A DNA stretch of 64,000 nt from Candidatus Caldisaccharidevorator malaysiensis (GCA_025057575.1 JANXBO010000008.1:1-64000); one strand, 5' to 3'. Shown: positions 20,510-30,965, counted from the first letter of the stretch. A program made the numbers and translations. The notes: generated by a model from the letters alone, not told the origin.

Positions 20510-21778
20510 GTGGTGGCAATGGACTTTGAAATCAAGGACCTTTCCCTTAAGGATGAGGGACTCTTGCAGATTGAGTGGGCGGACCGCCAGATGCCGGTTT
20601 TGCGGAAGATTCGGGAAGAGTTTGAAAAAACGAAGCCGCTTACCGGCTGTGTGATCGGTGCCTGCCTCCACGTTACGAAGGAGACCGCTAACCTGGTTCG
20701 AACTTTGCAGGCGGGCGGCGCTACGGTCGCTCTTTGTGCCTCCAACCCCCTGAGCACTCAAGATGAAGTGGCGGCGGCTCTTGTGAAGGAATTCGGTGTT
20801 TCCGTCTTTGCTCTTCGGGGAGAGTCGTCTGAAGAGTATTACCGGCACATCCACGCCGTTTTGAATTTTCAGCCGAAAATCACCTTGGACGACGGGGCTG
20901 ACTTGGTCACGACCCTGCACAGAGAGCGCAGGGATCAACTGGGGCAGGTCGTGGGAGGAACGGAAGAGACGACAACGGGTGTGATCCGGCTTCGGAGTAT
21001 GTTTCGGCAAGGGGTCCTTGCCTACCCCATCATCGCCGTTAATGATGCGCAAACCAAATATTTGTTTGACAACCGCTATGGGACGGGTCAGAGCGTCATT
21101 GACGGGATTTTGAGGGCAACGAATCTTCTGCTGGCAGGGTCGGTGATGGTTGTCGCTGGTTATGGCTGGTGCGGGCGGGGGATCGCGATGCGGGCGAAAG
21201 GTGCCGGCGCTCGGGTCATTGTTACGGAGGTGGATCCCGTACGGGCGTTGGAGGCGGTGATGGATGGTTACGAGGTGCTGCCAATGAGTGAAGCAGCGCG
21301 CATCGGGGACATTTTCGTTACCGCAACCGGCGATACCGCCGTCATTCGGGAAGAACATTTTCGTCTTCTCAAAGACGGCGCGATCCTGTGCAACGCCGGT
21401 CACTTTGATGTAGAGGTGGATGTCAAAACTCTCCGATCGTTAGCGGTCTCTCAAAGAAAAATCCGACCGAACCTGGAAGAACTGACGATGGAGGATGGGC
21501 GACGGATTTTTTTGCTGGCGGAGGGGCGGCTCGTTAATCTGGCAGCAGCGGAAGGTCATCCGGCAGCAGTGATGGATATGAGTTTTTCTAATCAAGCGCT
21601 CGCTGCCCTTTACCTTTGGCAGCATCAAGGAGGATGGGCTCCCGGTGTGTATCCTGTCCCCAAGGATTTGGATGAACGGGTCGCCCGACTCAAATTAGAG
21701 AGTATGGGTGTTCATTGTGATGAATTGACCCCAGAGCAGGCGGCTTATCTGGCATCCTGGGAGGAAGGGACAGCATAA
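20510..21778 (+). CDS. ahcY: Adenosylhomocysteinase
   Basis: [44 protein letters not shown]...DDGADLV...NNRYGTGQS-like...[29 protein letters not shown]...[12 protein letters not shown]. Confidence 0.95.
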   Translation: MVAMDFEIKDLSLKDEGLLQIEWADRQMPVLRKIREEFEKTKPLTGCVIGACLHVTKETANLVRTLQAGGATVALCASNPLSTQDEVAAALVKEFGVSVFALRGESSEEYYRHIHAVLNFQPKITLDDGADLVTTLHRERRDQLGQVVGGTEETTTGVIRLRSMFRQGVLAYPIIAVNDAQTKYLFDNRYGTGQSVIDGILRATNLLLAGSVMVVAGYGWCGRGIAMRAKGAGARVIVTEVDPVRALEAVMDGYEVLPMSEAARIGDIFVTATGDTAVIREEHFRLLKDGAILCNAGHFDVEVDVKTLRSLAVSQRKIRPNLEELTMEDGRRIFLLAEGRLVNLAAAEGHPAAVMDMSFSNQALAALYLWQHQGGWAPGVYPVPKDLDERVARLKLESMGVHCDELTPEQAAYLASWEEGTA

Positions 21779-21819
21779 CAACGCTCCTCTGGTGAAGATA
21801 GCCATCGGAGGGACGACGG

Positions 21820-23496
21820 ATGACCGCTTTGGGGGTGGCGGCGGTCCTGACGGCTCTGGTGCGCACACTCAAGGGCAGCCTGACGAGTTATTACCTACCT
21901 TATGTCGTGTTCGCCGTCACTCTCCTCTTAAAGTCGGGACATCCTCTTGACGACCTAACAAGGGCAGCTTTTGTTTTGGGAGCGGGACTTTCTTCTCTCC
22001 TATCGGTCTTTTGGCAGAGGGAACTACTTCATTTAACTTTTGCAGCCCTTGCCTGTTCTGGCGGGGTCGCCATCACGACCATCAAAATCCCTTTTTCCCA
22101 CCAGTTTGTTGACTTAGGCGTTCTCTCTTTTCCCCTTTCTGTTGGGTGGTTATGGCTCTTTTCTGCCCTTTTTCGTTTCACAGCCCGCTTGCCAGGGCTG
22201 ACCGGTGCGGCGGGACTGGTCAGTGGTTTGACGTTTGCTGTGATCGTTTTGATAGCGGTGGCGGAACCCAACCAGTGGGCAGTGACTGCTGCTTTGTCGG
22301 CTGGTGTCGTCAGCCTATTCCTTTTAGGGCTTCCGATGGAGACGGGCGGAGCAGCGTCCTTGGGTGCTCTGCTGGCAATGGCGACGATTGTGGGCGCTCT
22401 AAAAAATACTGCCCTTCTCGTGTTCATCGTTCCTGCCCTCGTTTTAGGGGTGCCCATTTTGGAGGTCGCCTATCGTCTCCGCTCCCGCTTTTTCCTTTTT
22501 CCTCAGCGAAGGAGCCTGATGGACGTTCTGTCTCAACAGGGAGTCAACGAGAAGGCTATCCTCCGGATTTTAGTGGCTGGTCAGATCTATCTGGCTCTCC
22601 TTAGTCTCTGGCTGGTTTGGTGGATAGAGGTCCATTTCCTTGGAAAGTTAGCCCTGATGACGGTGTGGCTGTTGATGGGAGCGGGTCTTTTTTGGCTAGT
22701 CCTTCGCCTGTGCGCTGTGAGAAGAGGCAGTCCGGTAGCAGATTTTTTGGGCATTCCGTTAAGCACCCTCTCCCATAAGGAAGTGCTGGACTTACTGGAG
22801 CAGTTCATCCAGGAGGGGCGGTTCCACCAGGTGGTGACTTCGGACACATCGTCCGTTGTGCGGGCTCGGGAAGATGAAGAGTTTCGGGAGGTCGTTAAGA
22901 AAGCCGACTTGGTCACACCTGATGGGATCGGCGTCCTTTTAGGCGCCCGTCTTCTGGGCATTCCGGTTTACGAGCGGGTTTCAGGTGTGGACTTGGTCCT
23001 CTCTTTGTGTCAACGCGGGTCCGAAAAAGGATGGCGGTTCTACTTCTTGGGGGGACGACCGGGAGTTGCCCAGCAGGCAGCGGAAAATCTGAAAAAACGG
23101 TTCCCTGGACTCAAGGTCGTTGGCACCCATCACGGTTATTTCACCCCAGAGGAAGAGGAGAAAGTCATAGCAGAAATTCAGAAGGCGGCTCCGGATGTGT
23201 TGTTCGTCGCCATGGGGATTCCCAAGCAGGAAAAGTGGATCGCCCGCAACAGTGGGCAGCTGCAGGTGCCGATCTGTATCGGTGTCGGGGGTAGCCTGGA
23301 TGTGTATGCGGGTGTGGTCAGGCGAGCACCCGTTTGGGTGCAGCGGCTGGGACTGGAATGGCTCTACCGGGCTCTCCGAGAGCCCCATCGGTTCCCCCGC
23401 CTTTTAGCGATCCCCCGTCTTTTGGCACTTGTCCTAAAAAACCTTCTCGCTACTGCTACCAAAGGGGCTGATGAGGCTTTCCATAAAGGCTCTTGA
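21820..23496 (+). CDS. WecA-like multi-TM domain fused to WecG/TagA/CpsF family glycosyltransferase
   Basis: C-terminus: HQVVTSDTSSVVRAREDEEFREVVKKADLVTPDGIGVLLGARLLG...FYFLGGRPGVAQQAAENL...MGIPKQEKWIARN...GVGGSLDVYAG. N-terminal ~270 aa is polytopic and resembles the WecA/MraY superfamily. Confidence 0.88.
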   Translation: MTALGVAAVLTALVRTLKGSLTSYYLPYVVFAVTLLLKSGHPLDDLTRAAFVLGAGLSSLLSVFWQRELLHLTFAALACSGGVAITTIKIPFSHQFVDLGVLSFPLSVGWLWLFSALFRFTARLPGLTGAAGLVSGLTFAVIVLIAVAEPNQWAVTAALSAGVVSLFLLGLPMETGGAASLGALLAMATIVGALKNTALLVFIVPALVLGVPILEVAYRLRSRFFLFPQRRSLMDVLSQQGVNEKAILRILVAGQIYLALLSLWLVWWIEVHFLGKLALMTVWLLMGAGLFWLVLRLCAVRRGSPVADFLGIPLSTLSHKEVLDLLEQFIQEGRFHQVVTSDTSSVVRAREDEEFREVVKKADLVTPDGIGVLLGARLLGIPVYERVSGVDLVLSLCQRGSEKGWRFYFLGGRPGVAQQAAENLKKRFPGLKVVGTHHGYFTPEEEEKVIAEIQKAAPDVLFVAMGIPKQEKWIARNSGQLQVPICIGVGGSLDVYAGVVRRAPVWVQRLGLEWLYRALREPHRFPRLLAIPRLLALVLKNLLATATKGADEAFHKGS

Positions 23497-24253
23497 GATT
23501 CTTGCCGACCACTTGCCGAACTGGTCCCGAAGACTTTTGGATTACCTTTACCCTCCTCGTTGTGGTGTCTGCGACACCTTTTGGGAACAGCCCATCTGTC
23601 CCTCTTGCCGGGAAGGGTGGGAGTTTGTGGAGCCACCCTATTGCCTTTGGTGCGGTCAGCCCTTTCCTAAGGTTCCCCAACCGTCCCCGTTATGCGGTCA
23701 GTGTCTTCGGGGTCGGTTCCGATTTGATGGAGCGCGCCCTGCCGTTCGCTACAGTGGGGTCGGGCGCCAAACGATTCATTCTTTAAAATTTCGCAGAAAA
23801 GCCAGGCTGGCAATTCCGATGGGGCAAGTAATGGCGGATCTATTGGTCCGGATGCTTCAAAAAGATAATGGGCTGTTACCAGAGCCTTGGCAAACGCCGG
23901 AAATAATCGTCCCCGTTCCCCTTCATCCCAAAGTTTACCGATTGCGAGGTTTCAATCAGGCGGAGCACCTGGCGAGGGAGGTGGCCAAGGGGTCCTGTGC
24001 AGCGATAGAGACTGACATTGTTGTTCAAGCCCGCTTGACGCGATCGCAGGCTACCCTTTCCGCCTCTGAAAGATGGGACAATGTGAGAGGCGCTTTTGCC
24101 GTTACCCGACCGGAACTAGTCAAAGGCAAAACCATTCTCGTTATAGATGATGTGATGACAACAGGGGCAACGGTCAACGAAATCGCTCGGGTCCTCAAAG
24201 AAGCAGGGGCTCAACGAGTCTATGTGATCGCTTTTGCCCGAGGACAAGTCTGA
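23471..24253 (+). CDS. ComF family protein (phosphoribosyltransferase-like)
   Basis: LLDYLYPPRCGVCDTF...C..C...CLWCGQPF...PVPLHPKVYRLRGFNQAEHLAREVA...ILVIDDVMTTGATVNEIARVLKEAGAQRVYVIAFARG. Confidence 0.92.
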   Translation: MRLSIKALEILADHLPNWSRRLLDYLYPPRCGVCDTFWEQPICPSCREGWEFVEPPYCLWCGQPFPKVPQPSPLCGQCLRGRFRFDGARPAVRYSGVGRQTIHSLKFRRKARLAIPMGQVMADLLVRMLQKDNGLLPEPWQTPEIIVPVPLHPKVYRLRGFNQAEHLAREVAKGSCAAIETDIVVQARLTRSQATLSASERWDNVRGAFAVTRPELVKGKTILVIDDVMTTGATVNEIARVLKEAGAQRVYVIAFARGQV

Positions 24254-24269
24254 GGAGGATAGAGAGGCA

Positions 24270-24674
24270 ATGAAAGAGATTCAGGTCAGGACGGGAAGAA
24301 GAGAGGAGATGGTGGACATCACAGATCGGGTGATGGCGTTGGTTCGGGAGGCAGGGTGGACGGAAGGCTATTGCGTCCTCTTCGTCCCCCACACGACCGC
24401 TGCCATCACGATCAACGAAAATGCCGATCCTTCGGTTGCTCAAGACATTTTAGAAGGTCTTAGAAAACTGGCTCCTTGGAACGCTGATTATCATCACCAG
24501 GAAGGCAATGCCGATGCTCACATCAAGGCGTCCCTGATGGGACAAAGCGTCTTAGTGCCCGTTTCTGAAAGAGCAATTCGCTTGGGCACCTGGCAGGGGA
24601 TTTTTCTTTGCGAATTTGACGGACCGAGAACACGAAAAGTTTGGGTCCAGTTTTTCCCAGCAACAGCCGATTGA
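24270..24674 (+). CDS. YjbQ/UPF0047 family protein
   Basis: MVDITDRVMALVREAGWTEGYCVLFVPHTTAAITINENADPSV...NADYHHQEGNADAHIKASLMGQSVLVPV...LGTWQGIFLCEFDGPR. Confidence 0.93.
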   Translation: MKEIQVRTGRREEMVDITDRVMALVREAGWTEGYCVLFVPHTTAAITINENADPSVAQDILEGLRKLAPWNADYHHQEGNADAHIKASLMGQSVLVPVSERAIRLGTWQGIFLCEFDGPRTRKVWVQFFPATAD

Positions 24675-24677
24675 CCG

Positions 24678-24920
24678 TCAATAAAGCCAGGCGAGCAGGA
24701 GGGAAGTGACTAAAAAGCCCGCAGCGATGACACCGACGAACCGGTCCAAAATAGTGGCGCCGCCCGAATGAGTGGTCAAAATCTGGCGACCGCCCACAAT
24801 TCCCCAGCCACCACCGCCACCACCCTGCTCCTCCTCGGTGATCCGGGTGACCATCGTGATGACCAAAGCAATGGCGAATAAGATGTTCAAGGCGGCTACG
24901 ATGCCCTTGATAATCGTCAT
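24678..24920 (-). CDS. secG: Preprotein translocase subunit SecG
   Basis: Two hydrophobic segments flank a Gly-rich loop (EEEQGGGGGGWGIVGGRQ), ILDRFVGVIAAGFLVTSLLLAWLY. Start at ATG 24920. Confidence 0.8.
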   Translation of the reverse strand: MTIIKGIVAALNILFAIALVITMVTRITEEEQGGGGGGWGIVGGRQILTTHSGGATILDRFVGVIAAGFLVTSLLLAWLY

Positions 24921-25000
24921 TTGCCTCACCGCATCGGTCCGTTCGTCTGAAAGAAGTTTAGCGCATTCGCAGTTTGGGCGCACAGGTGCCGTTATCTCTC

Positions 25001-25903
25001 TTAAGTAATTTCTCGCTGATCCCTTTGGGTCAAGGCAACGAGGAAAACGCTGAGGAAGTAGAGACCCACCAAGGGACCGGCGAGCAGGGACATATTGATC
25101 GGGTCAACGGTCGGTGTGACAATGGCAGCGAGGGCGAAGATGGCGACGACGGCGTGGCGCCAGAAGCGGAGAAGACTTTTAGCACTGACGATCCCCAATT
25201 TCCCCAAGAACATCAGGACTAACGGCATTTGAAAGGTAAGACCAAAAACCGCCATCACCTTTGCCAGGGTCCACATATACAGTCGGGCGAAATTGAGGAC
25301 AACGACTTCTATGGGGGAGGAGCCGGGCATTCCCATCCGAAGCATTGTAATGGCTGCAAAAGGGATCAAGTAATAACAAAGCAACACGCCACTGGCAAAC
25401 AGAAGCAAGGAAGCCGGCACCAGTTTCAAAGCAAAAGCCTTTTCGTGCGGGTAAAGGGCTGGCCAGATGAATGCCAGGATCTCGTAAAGAATGAGGGGAA
25501 AGGCCAGGATCAGCCCTGAGGCGAGGCTGATCTGAAGTTTCAGCATAATCGGCTCAAAAATGGACTGGACGGCGACCTGCCCCCCGAACTGCTTCATCGC
25601 CGGAACGATGGGGTCCAAAAGGATTTTCCAAATTCGGTCGTAAAAGTGCCAACCGACTCCGCTGGCAACGAGCCAATAAAAGATCGCTCGTAACAGCCGG
25701 ATCCTGAGTTCCTCCAGATGTTCAAAAAAGGACATCTCTCGGTCCCCTGGGGGACCTTCGCCTTCCCACTCCGGCTCCTCCGGAACCGTCTTCTGTCTTT
25801 TAAGAACCAGAAGGGAAGCCGTAACCGCAAGGGCAACGAAAGCGATTCCGGCTGCCAACCACCAAGCCCACTTCGGCAAATTGGTCACCTTTTGAATTAT
25901 CAC
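25001..25903 (-). CDS. tatC: Sec-independent protein translocase TatC with extra N-terminal TM segment
   Basis: MSFFEHLEELRIRLLRAIFYW...LQISLASGLILAFPLILYEILAFIWPALYPHEK...FGLTFQMPLVLMFLGKLGIV...VTPTVDPINMSLLAGPLVGLYFLSV. Confidence 0.93.
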   Translation of the reverse strand: MIIQKVTNLPKWAWWLAAGIAFVALAVTASLLVLKRQKTVPEEPEWEGEGPPGDREMSFFEHLEELRIRLLRAIFYWLVASGVGWHFYDRIWKILLDPIVPAMKQFGGQVAVQSIFEPIMLKLQISLASGLILAFPLILYEILAFIWPALYPHEKAFALKLVPASLLLFASGVLLCYYLIPFAAITMLRMGMPGSSPIEVVVLNFARLYMWTLAKVMAVFGLTFQMPLVLMFLGKLGIVSAKSLLRFWRHAVVAIFALAAIVTPTVDPINMSLLAGPLVGLYFLSVFLVALTQRDQREIT

Positions 25904-26017
25904 ATCAACAAATCATGACGATCATCTTTTGCCCACAAAAATTCCACCGTGCTCATAATGACTCTCAGAATCGGCTCGCTTTGGTTGCGGACAGCTGTTG
26001 AATGGGTGATAAAGGCA

Positions 26018-27871
26018 ATGGCACCCCAAACCTCTTCGCTAAGTCGCCGCAGCCGGCTACTGCTTTCCTTAAATCTTTGTCTGATTCTGCTGTTCTCTTC
26101 AATCTACCTGCATCACCTGGGGTCTGTTTCAGAGGCGCCGGGCGATCGGTTTGTCTACCAAGGTCACATCCATTGGGCAAAAGCGCCCCTTGTGAAGGGA
26201 TCTCTCACTTTTCAGGGGGGTGGGAGGGCACTCACCTTATTGGTCAGCCCTGTGAGGACCGTCTTTCTTTTAAACGGTCGTCCCATTGGGCAGTCTGCTG
26301 TCGGCGAACCTTGGACTCAAAGTCCGTTACCCTTTCGGATCGCCCGAGAAGGTGCCCGATGGTCGGCGAGAGTGGGTCCCGACTTCTCCGCCGCTGCCAT
26401 CTGTCCATTACCGCCAACGGAATCGGTCGTTGTCTCCTTTGAACCGGACATTAGCCTTGAGGCGGACTGTCAACCGTTCCGACCAAAAAGGGAACCGATT
26501 GAATTAATCCTCAGCCCCTGGGATAAAAGGGAGTCAGAAAAAGAGGGTCTCTTCTGGACTCCAAAGAAATCGCTGGCAGTGCCGTCTGTTGAATGGCTGA
26601 CCATTCCTCACAGCCTGTCGTTCGGTATGGAAGCAGAGTTGCGCATCGGTGCTGGAAAGCGCGTTGGGATAGGGATCGTAACCGATGAGGCAACCGTCTA
26701 TCTTGCTTCCCTCTTTCGAGAGCCACGATCCGACAGTCCCGTGATGATTCAACTGGTCAAGGCGCAGCGAGAGGAATCCGGATGGAATCAGGAAGTCGTC
26801 GCCGAGCAGGTGACCGGTTCTTCGGTGATGTCCTGGGTTCGCCTGCAGGTTTTTTGCTCCGAAGACCGTCTCTGGCTTTGCCGAGATGACGAGATGATTG
26901 CGGAGCAGAAGATCGGGAAACCGGTAGCAAACCGGATCGGTCTTTGGTGGGAGGGCGCCGATAAGCCCTATCCGTCTGTTAGACAGTTGCGCTGGCGGGA
27001 CTGGCGACTACTGGCTTGGAGACAGGAGCCGGACGGTGCCACTGAGCCTCTTGACCCTCCCATTCCGCTTTCCGGTTCGTGGCGGAAGCAGAAGGAAGGC
27101 TATAGTCTCGTCGCAGCCCGACATCCCGCCATTGCTCTGGTTGAGCATTGTTCCTCCCAAGGTTGGTTCATCAGCGATGTCCTCTGGACCGGTCAACCGT
27201 TTGGATTGGTCTGGGGATTCCGAGCGCCTTCCGATTACCATCTGGTCCGGTTGACCAGCCTTGGGAAGGCGACCGAACTGCAACTGGTTGTTGTGAAGGG
27301 TCGTAAAGAAAGGGTCCTGGACAAGGTTCCTTTGTGGCTGGAAGGTAACAAGACCTACCGATTGGCAGTTCACTTAAGCCCTGAGGGCGTGCGGGTTTAC
27401 CTTAACGGTTTGGAACTGCTCTTTTCGCCTGAGGCGACGGAAGGCTTCTTGGGTCTCTGGTCGGCGAAAGCGTCGCTGTTTAAAAACTTCATTTTCCACC
27501 CTTATAATCGCTCCCTCATACCCTTGATCCCCGAGCATTCTGGGGTGGTAATGCCAGACGGCGAGGGGATTGCCGTCGTTCAGGAAGCCGTCAGTTTGAC
27601 ACTCCCTTTGGGCTTTCCGCCTGGCGTTCCAATGATGGCTCGTTTGAGCCAGTCTCCGGTCACGGTTTTCGTGGAAAGAAGAGAGGACACCCTTCATTTC
27701 ACCCTTTGGCACCAGGATCAGGTTTGGGGGGAAGGGCGAGCCCGTTTGCCCGACGAACTGCCGGCTACCGTTCATTTGGAACGGCGGGGCAGTGTGATTC
27801 TCGTTCGTCTGGGCGAAAAGATTATCCTCACCCGCCGATCAACGCTTAGTCCTGCTGCTGGTCTCCACTAA
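26018..27871 (+). CDS. Hypothetical extracytoplasmic protein (repeated LamG/DUF1080-like beta regions suspected)
   Basis: Long ORF, N-terminal TM/signal (RLLLSLNLCLILLFSSIYL), recurring FKNFIFHPYN / IGLWWEGADKPYPSVRQLRWRDW-like segments. ORF is open from 25949. Confidence 0.6.
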   Translation: MAPQTSSLSRRSRLLLSLNLCLILLFSSIYLHHLGSVSEAPGDRFVYQGHIHWAKAPLVKGSLTFQGGGRALTLLVSPVRTVFLLNGRPIGQSAVGEPWTQSPLPFRIAREGARWSARVGPDFSAAAICPLPPTESVVVSFEPDISLEADCQPFRPKREPIELILSPWDKRESEKEGLFWTPKKSLAVPSVEWLTIPHSLSFGMEAELRIGAGKRVGIGIVTDEATVYLASLFREPRSDSPVMIQLVKAQREESGWNQEVVAEQVTGSSVMSWVRLQVFCSEDRLWLCRDDEMIAEQKIGKPVANRIGLWWEGADKPYPSVRQLRWRDWRLLAWRQEPDGATEPLDPPIPLSGSWRKQKEGYSLVAARHPAIALVEHCSSQGWFISDVLWTGQPFGLVWGFRAPSDYHLVRLTSLGKATELQLVVVKGRKERVLDKVPLWLEGNKTYRLAVHLSPEGVRVYLNGLELLFSPEATEGFLGLWSAKASLFKNFIFHPYNRSLIPLIPEHSGVVMPDGEGIAVVQEAVSLTLPLGFPPGVPMMARLSQSPVTVFVERREDTLHFTLWHQDQVWGEGRARLPDELPATVHLERRGSVILVRLGEKIILTRRSTLSPAAGLH

Positions 27872-27886
27872 GGCACTTAAGATCGG

Positions 27887-29371
27887 TCAGAGGGAAGGAA
27901 GCCACTTTTGCCACTTTTCGTAATTCTCATCCCACCGGTCGTCTCGTTTAGGTTCATAAACCTTCGGTGAAAAGGAAGAAGAAACAACCGCCCTCAGTTC
28001 CTGATGGGAGCCCAGATAACCCAGAGCAATGGCTTGGACCAGTGCGTTGCCGGTTGCCGTCGCTTCCACAGGTCCGGCAACGACGGTCTTTCCCGTTGCA
28101 TCGGCGGTCCATTGATTAAGGAGCCAGTTCAGGGATCCCCCGCCGACGATGTGAATGGTGGAAATCGCCTTGCCCAGCAAGACCTGGAGCCGTTCCACCA
28201 CCCAACGATAAGTCAAAGCGAGTCCTTCCAGGCAACACCGGACAAACTCGCCCTCCGTTTCGGGTGCCGGCTGACCCGTGTCGGCGCAGAACTGGCGGAT
28301 CGCCTGGAGCATATCGTCGGGTGCCAAAAAGCGGGGATCGTCGGGAACAATAACGGCTTTGAACGGTTGGGCTCGGGCGGCTAATTGAAGAAGGTCATCG
28401 TAGGAGAACTCTTTGCCTTGCCTTGCCCAAGCCCGTCGGCACTCTTGAAGGAGCCACATCCCCATCACATTTCTCAGGAGTCGGAAAGTGCCATAAATGC
28501 CTCCCTCATTGGTGAAGTTAAAAGCCAGCGATTGGTCGGTAATGATCGGAGTGGTGACCTCGGCACCGACCAAAGACCAAGTGCCGGAAGAGATGTAAGC
28601 CGCATCGGGACCCGATAGAGGAGCAGCCCCAACGGCGGATGCCGTGTCGTGGGATCCTGGGGTGACGACCTGAAACGCTGGTGAGAGACCCAGTTCATCC
28701 GCCACGCTGGGGCGAATCGTCCCAAGCACCGTCCCAGCGGGCACAATCGGACCCAGAATTTTCGTGTCTATGCCCATCTTGTGAAGCATTTCATAAGCCC
28801 AATCGCCTTTGACGGGGTCATAGAACTGAGTCGTGGTGGCGTCGGTGAACTCGCAGACCTTTTGACCCGACAGCCAAAAATGGAACAGGTCCGGCATCAT
28901 CAACAGCCGCTCAGCGATCACCAGTTGAGGGGATTGGCTCACGGTCATCGACAGAAGTTGATAGAGAGTGTTCAGCCTCATAAACTGAATGCCCGTGGTC
29001 CGGTAGATCTCGTCTCGTGGAACTCTTTTGAACGCTTCTTCCATCATTCCCTCGGTTCTCTTATCGCGGTAATGGAAGGGGTTGCCAATAAGATGATCGT
29101 GGGCGTCCAGGAGGGCGAAGTCAACGCCCCAGGTGTCTACACCGACAGAAACCAAAGTATCACCGAACTGGCGATAAGCCATTCCGATGCCTTTCTTAAT
29201 CTCGGACCAGAGGAGAAGGACGTCCCAGAAGATGCTGTCTCCGATCCGGACCGGTCCATTGGGAAACCGATGGATGACCTCAAGGCGAAACCGATGGTCC
29301 TGAAGCAGACCGACGAGGACCCGACCGCTCTCGGCACCCAAGTCAACGGCAACAAAGCCCACCTCTGCCAT
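27887..29371 (-). CDS. Rhamnulokinase (FGGY family)
   Basis: VAVDLGAESGRVLVGLL...HRFPNGPVRIGDSIFWDVLLLWSEIKKGI...GVDTWGVDFALLD...YRDKRTEGM...PGSHDTASAVGAAP...VGGGSLNWLLNQWTADATGKTVVAGPVEATATGNALVQA. Confidence 0.92.
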   Translation of the reverse strand: MAEVGFVAVDLGAESGRVLVGLLQDHRFRLEVIHRFPNGPVRIGDSIFWDVLLLWSEIKKGIGMAYRQFGDTLVSVGVDTWGVDFALLDAHDHLIGNPFHYRDKRTEGMMEEAFKRVPRDEIYRTTGIQFMRLNTLYQLLSMTVSQSPQLVIAERLLMMPDLFHFWLSGQKVCEFTDATTTQFYDPVKGDWAYEMLHKMGIDTKILGPIVPAGTVLGTIRPSVADELGLSPAFQVVTPGSHDTASAVGAAPLSGPDAAYISSGTWSLVGAEVTTPIITDQSLAFNFTNEGGIYGTFRLLRNVMGMWLLQECRRAWARQGKEFSYDDLLQLAARAQPFKAVIVPDDPRFLAPDDMLQAIRQFCADTGQPAPETEGEFVRCCLEGLALTYRWVVERLQVLLGKAISTIHIVGGGSLNWLLNQWTADATGKTVVAGPVEATATGNALVQAIALGYLGSHQELRAVVSSSFSPKVYEPKRDDRWDENYEKWQKWLPSL

Positions 29372-29390
29372 CGCCGATCATTTCCCTCCT

Positions 29391-30965
29391 CTACGGCTCC
29401 TTTTCATCCCAAATCATCTGACCGTCCTTAAGGACGTGCCGTCCGCCGATCACGACCTCTTCCACTCGGATGTCTCTCCATACGTCGGGAAAGGCGTCCT
29501 CATTGGGAAGGTGAGAAAGGATTACGATGTCCGCCAGCAGACCCGGTGCCAGAGTCCCTGCTTGCCCCTCAACGCCACAGGCAAAGGCAGCGCCCTGCGT
29601 GTAGCACCAAAGAGCCTGCGCAAGACTGATCCTCTCCTTAGGATCTGGATGGGTCAGGGCACCCAGAATTCCGTAGAAGGGACCTAACGGCATTCCGTCG
29701 GAACCAAAGGCGACGGGCAATCCCGCCGAAAGGAGCGATCCAATTGGGTTCATCTTAAAGGCTCGGTCTTTTCCTAGCCTTTCTTCATAGAGTCCCCCTG
29801 ATCCTTGCCAGCGGGTGATGAAGTTCGGCTGTAAGGAGGGGACAATAAACAGTCGTTTAAGCCAGGGAATATGTTCTGGATGGAGCAATTCCAGATGCTC
29901 CAGCCGATGGCGGCGGAAACAGGTGCTTTCCATTCGCAGAAAACGAAAGGACTCAATTGCTTGATCAATGGCTAAGTCGCCGATGGCGTGGACCGCTAAG
30001 CACCAGCCTTTTTCGTTTAAATCCATCATTAGCCCCTCGCAGGCACGGTCCCGCAAAAACAGGCGACCCGTCTCGGAAGGTTGGTCTCGGTATGGCACCC
30101 TCAGAGCAGCCGTCCGAGCCCCGATGGAACCGTCCAAGAAAAGTTTCGCAAAACGCATCTGACAACGGTGGCGGTCAAGAGACCAGTCCAAGGGACGACC
30201 CAGCGCCTGAGCGACAAAAGGCGGTGCCGCTGTAAAGAAACGAATCCGCAGGGTCCCCTCCTCTACCTCCCGCTGATAGACTTCCCAATCGGCATACATA
30301 TCGGCCACCGTGGTGATGCCGTTAACGAGGCATTGAACTTCTGCTGCCCGTAACGCCCTGCGCTTCTCGTTCACAGTCGGCTCCACAAAGGGCTCCAAAT
30401 ACTTAATCGCCTGGTCGGCGATCAGACCATTGGGTTGCCCGTTGGTCTTGTAAACCAAGGGATCGTCTGAAGGGGGATTCATCAGGCTCAATGCCTTGCT
30501 GTTGACGACCCACAAGTGACCGTCGGTTCTCTGAAGGGCGATAGGGATCTCAGCGCTCGCTTGGTCCAAGTCCCACCGACTGGGATAGCGTCTTTCGTCG
30601 GAGAAGCGGCTTTCGTCCCAGTCATAGCCGATCAGCCACTCTCTTAATCCCGCCCGCTGACGAACCGCTGCCCGGACTGTTTCTACCAACTCCTTCAGGC
30701 TGGTGACGGTGCTCAGGTCCAAGCGCAATTCCTTCAGACCCAAACTGATCGGATGCATATGGGCATCAATGAATCCGGGGAGGACCGGGCGCAGGCGGGC
30801 GTCTAAGAGATCCTTTTGGTCAACGACGATTGTGTCCGACTGGGGAACGATCCGTTCAATTCGCTCTTCTGCGATGAGGATGGTCCAGACCCTGTCTCCT
30901 CCGTCCGAAAGCGGAAGACGGGTGTTGACAATGCCTCTGACAGCACCCATAACCACCAGCACCAA
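29391..30965 (-). CDS. Amidohydrolase family protein (YtcJ-like)
   Basis: VLPGFIDAHMHPISLGL...GYDWDESRF...RTDGHLWVVNSKAL...HAIGDLAIDQAIESF...FGSDGMPLGPFYGI...GTLAPGLLADIVIL. Confidence 0.92.
   Translation of the reverse strand: MVLVVMGAVRGIVNTRLPLSDGGDRVWTILIAEERIERIVPQSDTIVVDQKDLLDARLRPVLPGFIDAHMHPISLGLKELRLDLSTVTSLKELVETVRAAVRQRAGLREWLIGYDWDESRFSDERRYPSRWDLDQASAEIPIALQRTDGHLWVVNSKALSLMNPPSDDPLVYKTNGQPNGLIADQAIKYLEPFVEPTVNEKRRALRAAEVQCLVNGITTVADMYADWEVYQREVEEGTLRIRFFTAAPPFVAQALGRPLDWSLDRHRCQMRFAKLFLDGSIGARTAALRVPYRDQPSETGRLFLRDRACEGLMMDLNEKGWCLAVHAIGDLAIDQAIESFRFLRMESTCFRRHRLEHLELLHPEHIPWLKRLFIVPSLQPNFITRWQGSGGLYEERLGKDRAFKMNPIGSLLSAGLPVAFGSDGMPLGPFYGILGALTHPDPKERISLAQALWCYTQGAAFACGVEGQAGTLAPGLLADIVILSHLPNEDAFPDVWRDIRVEEVVIGGRHVLKDGQMIWDEKEP

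Noticed and set aside
20429-21403. 324-aa minus-strand ORF
   Set aside because: Antisense to ahcY; no family signature.
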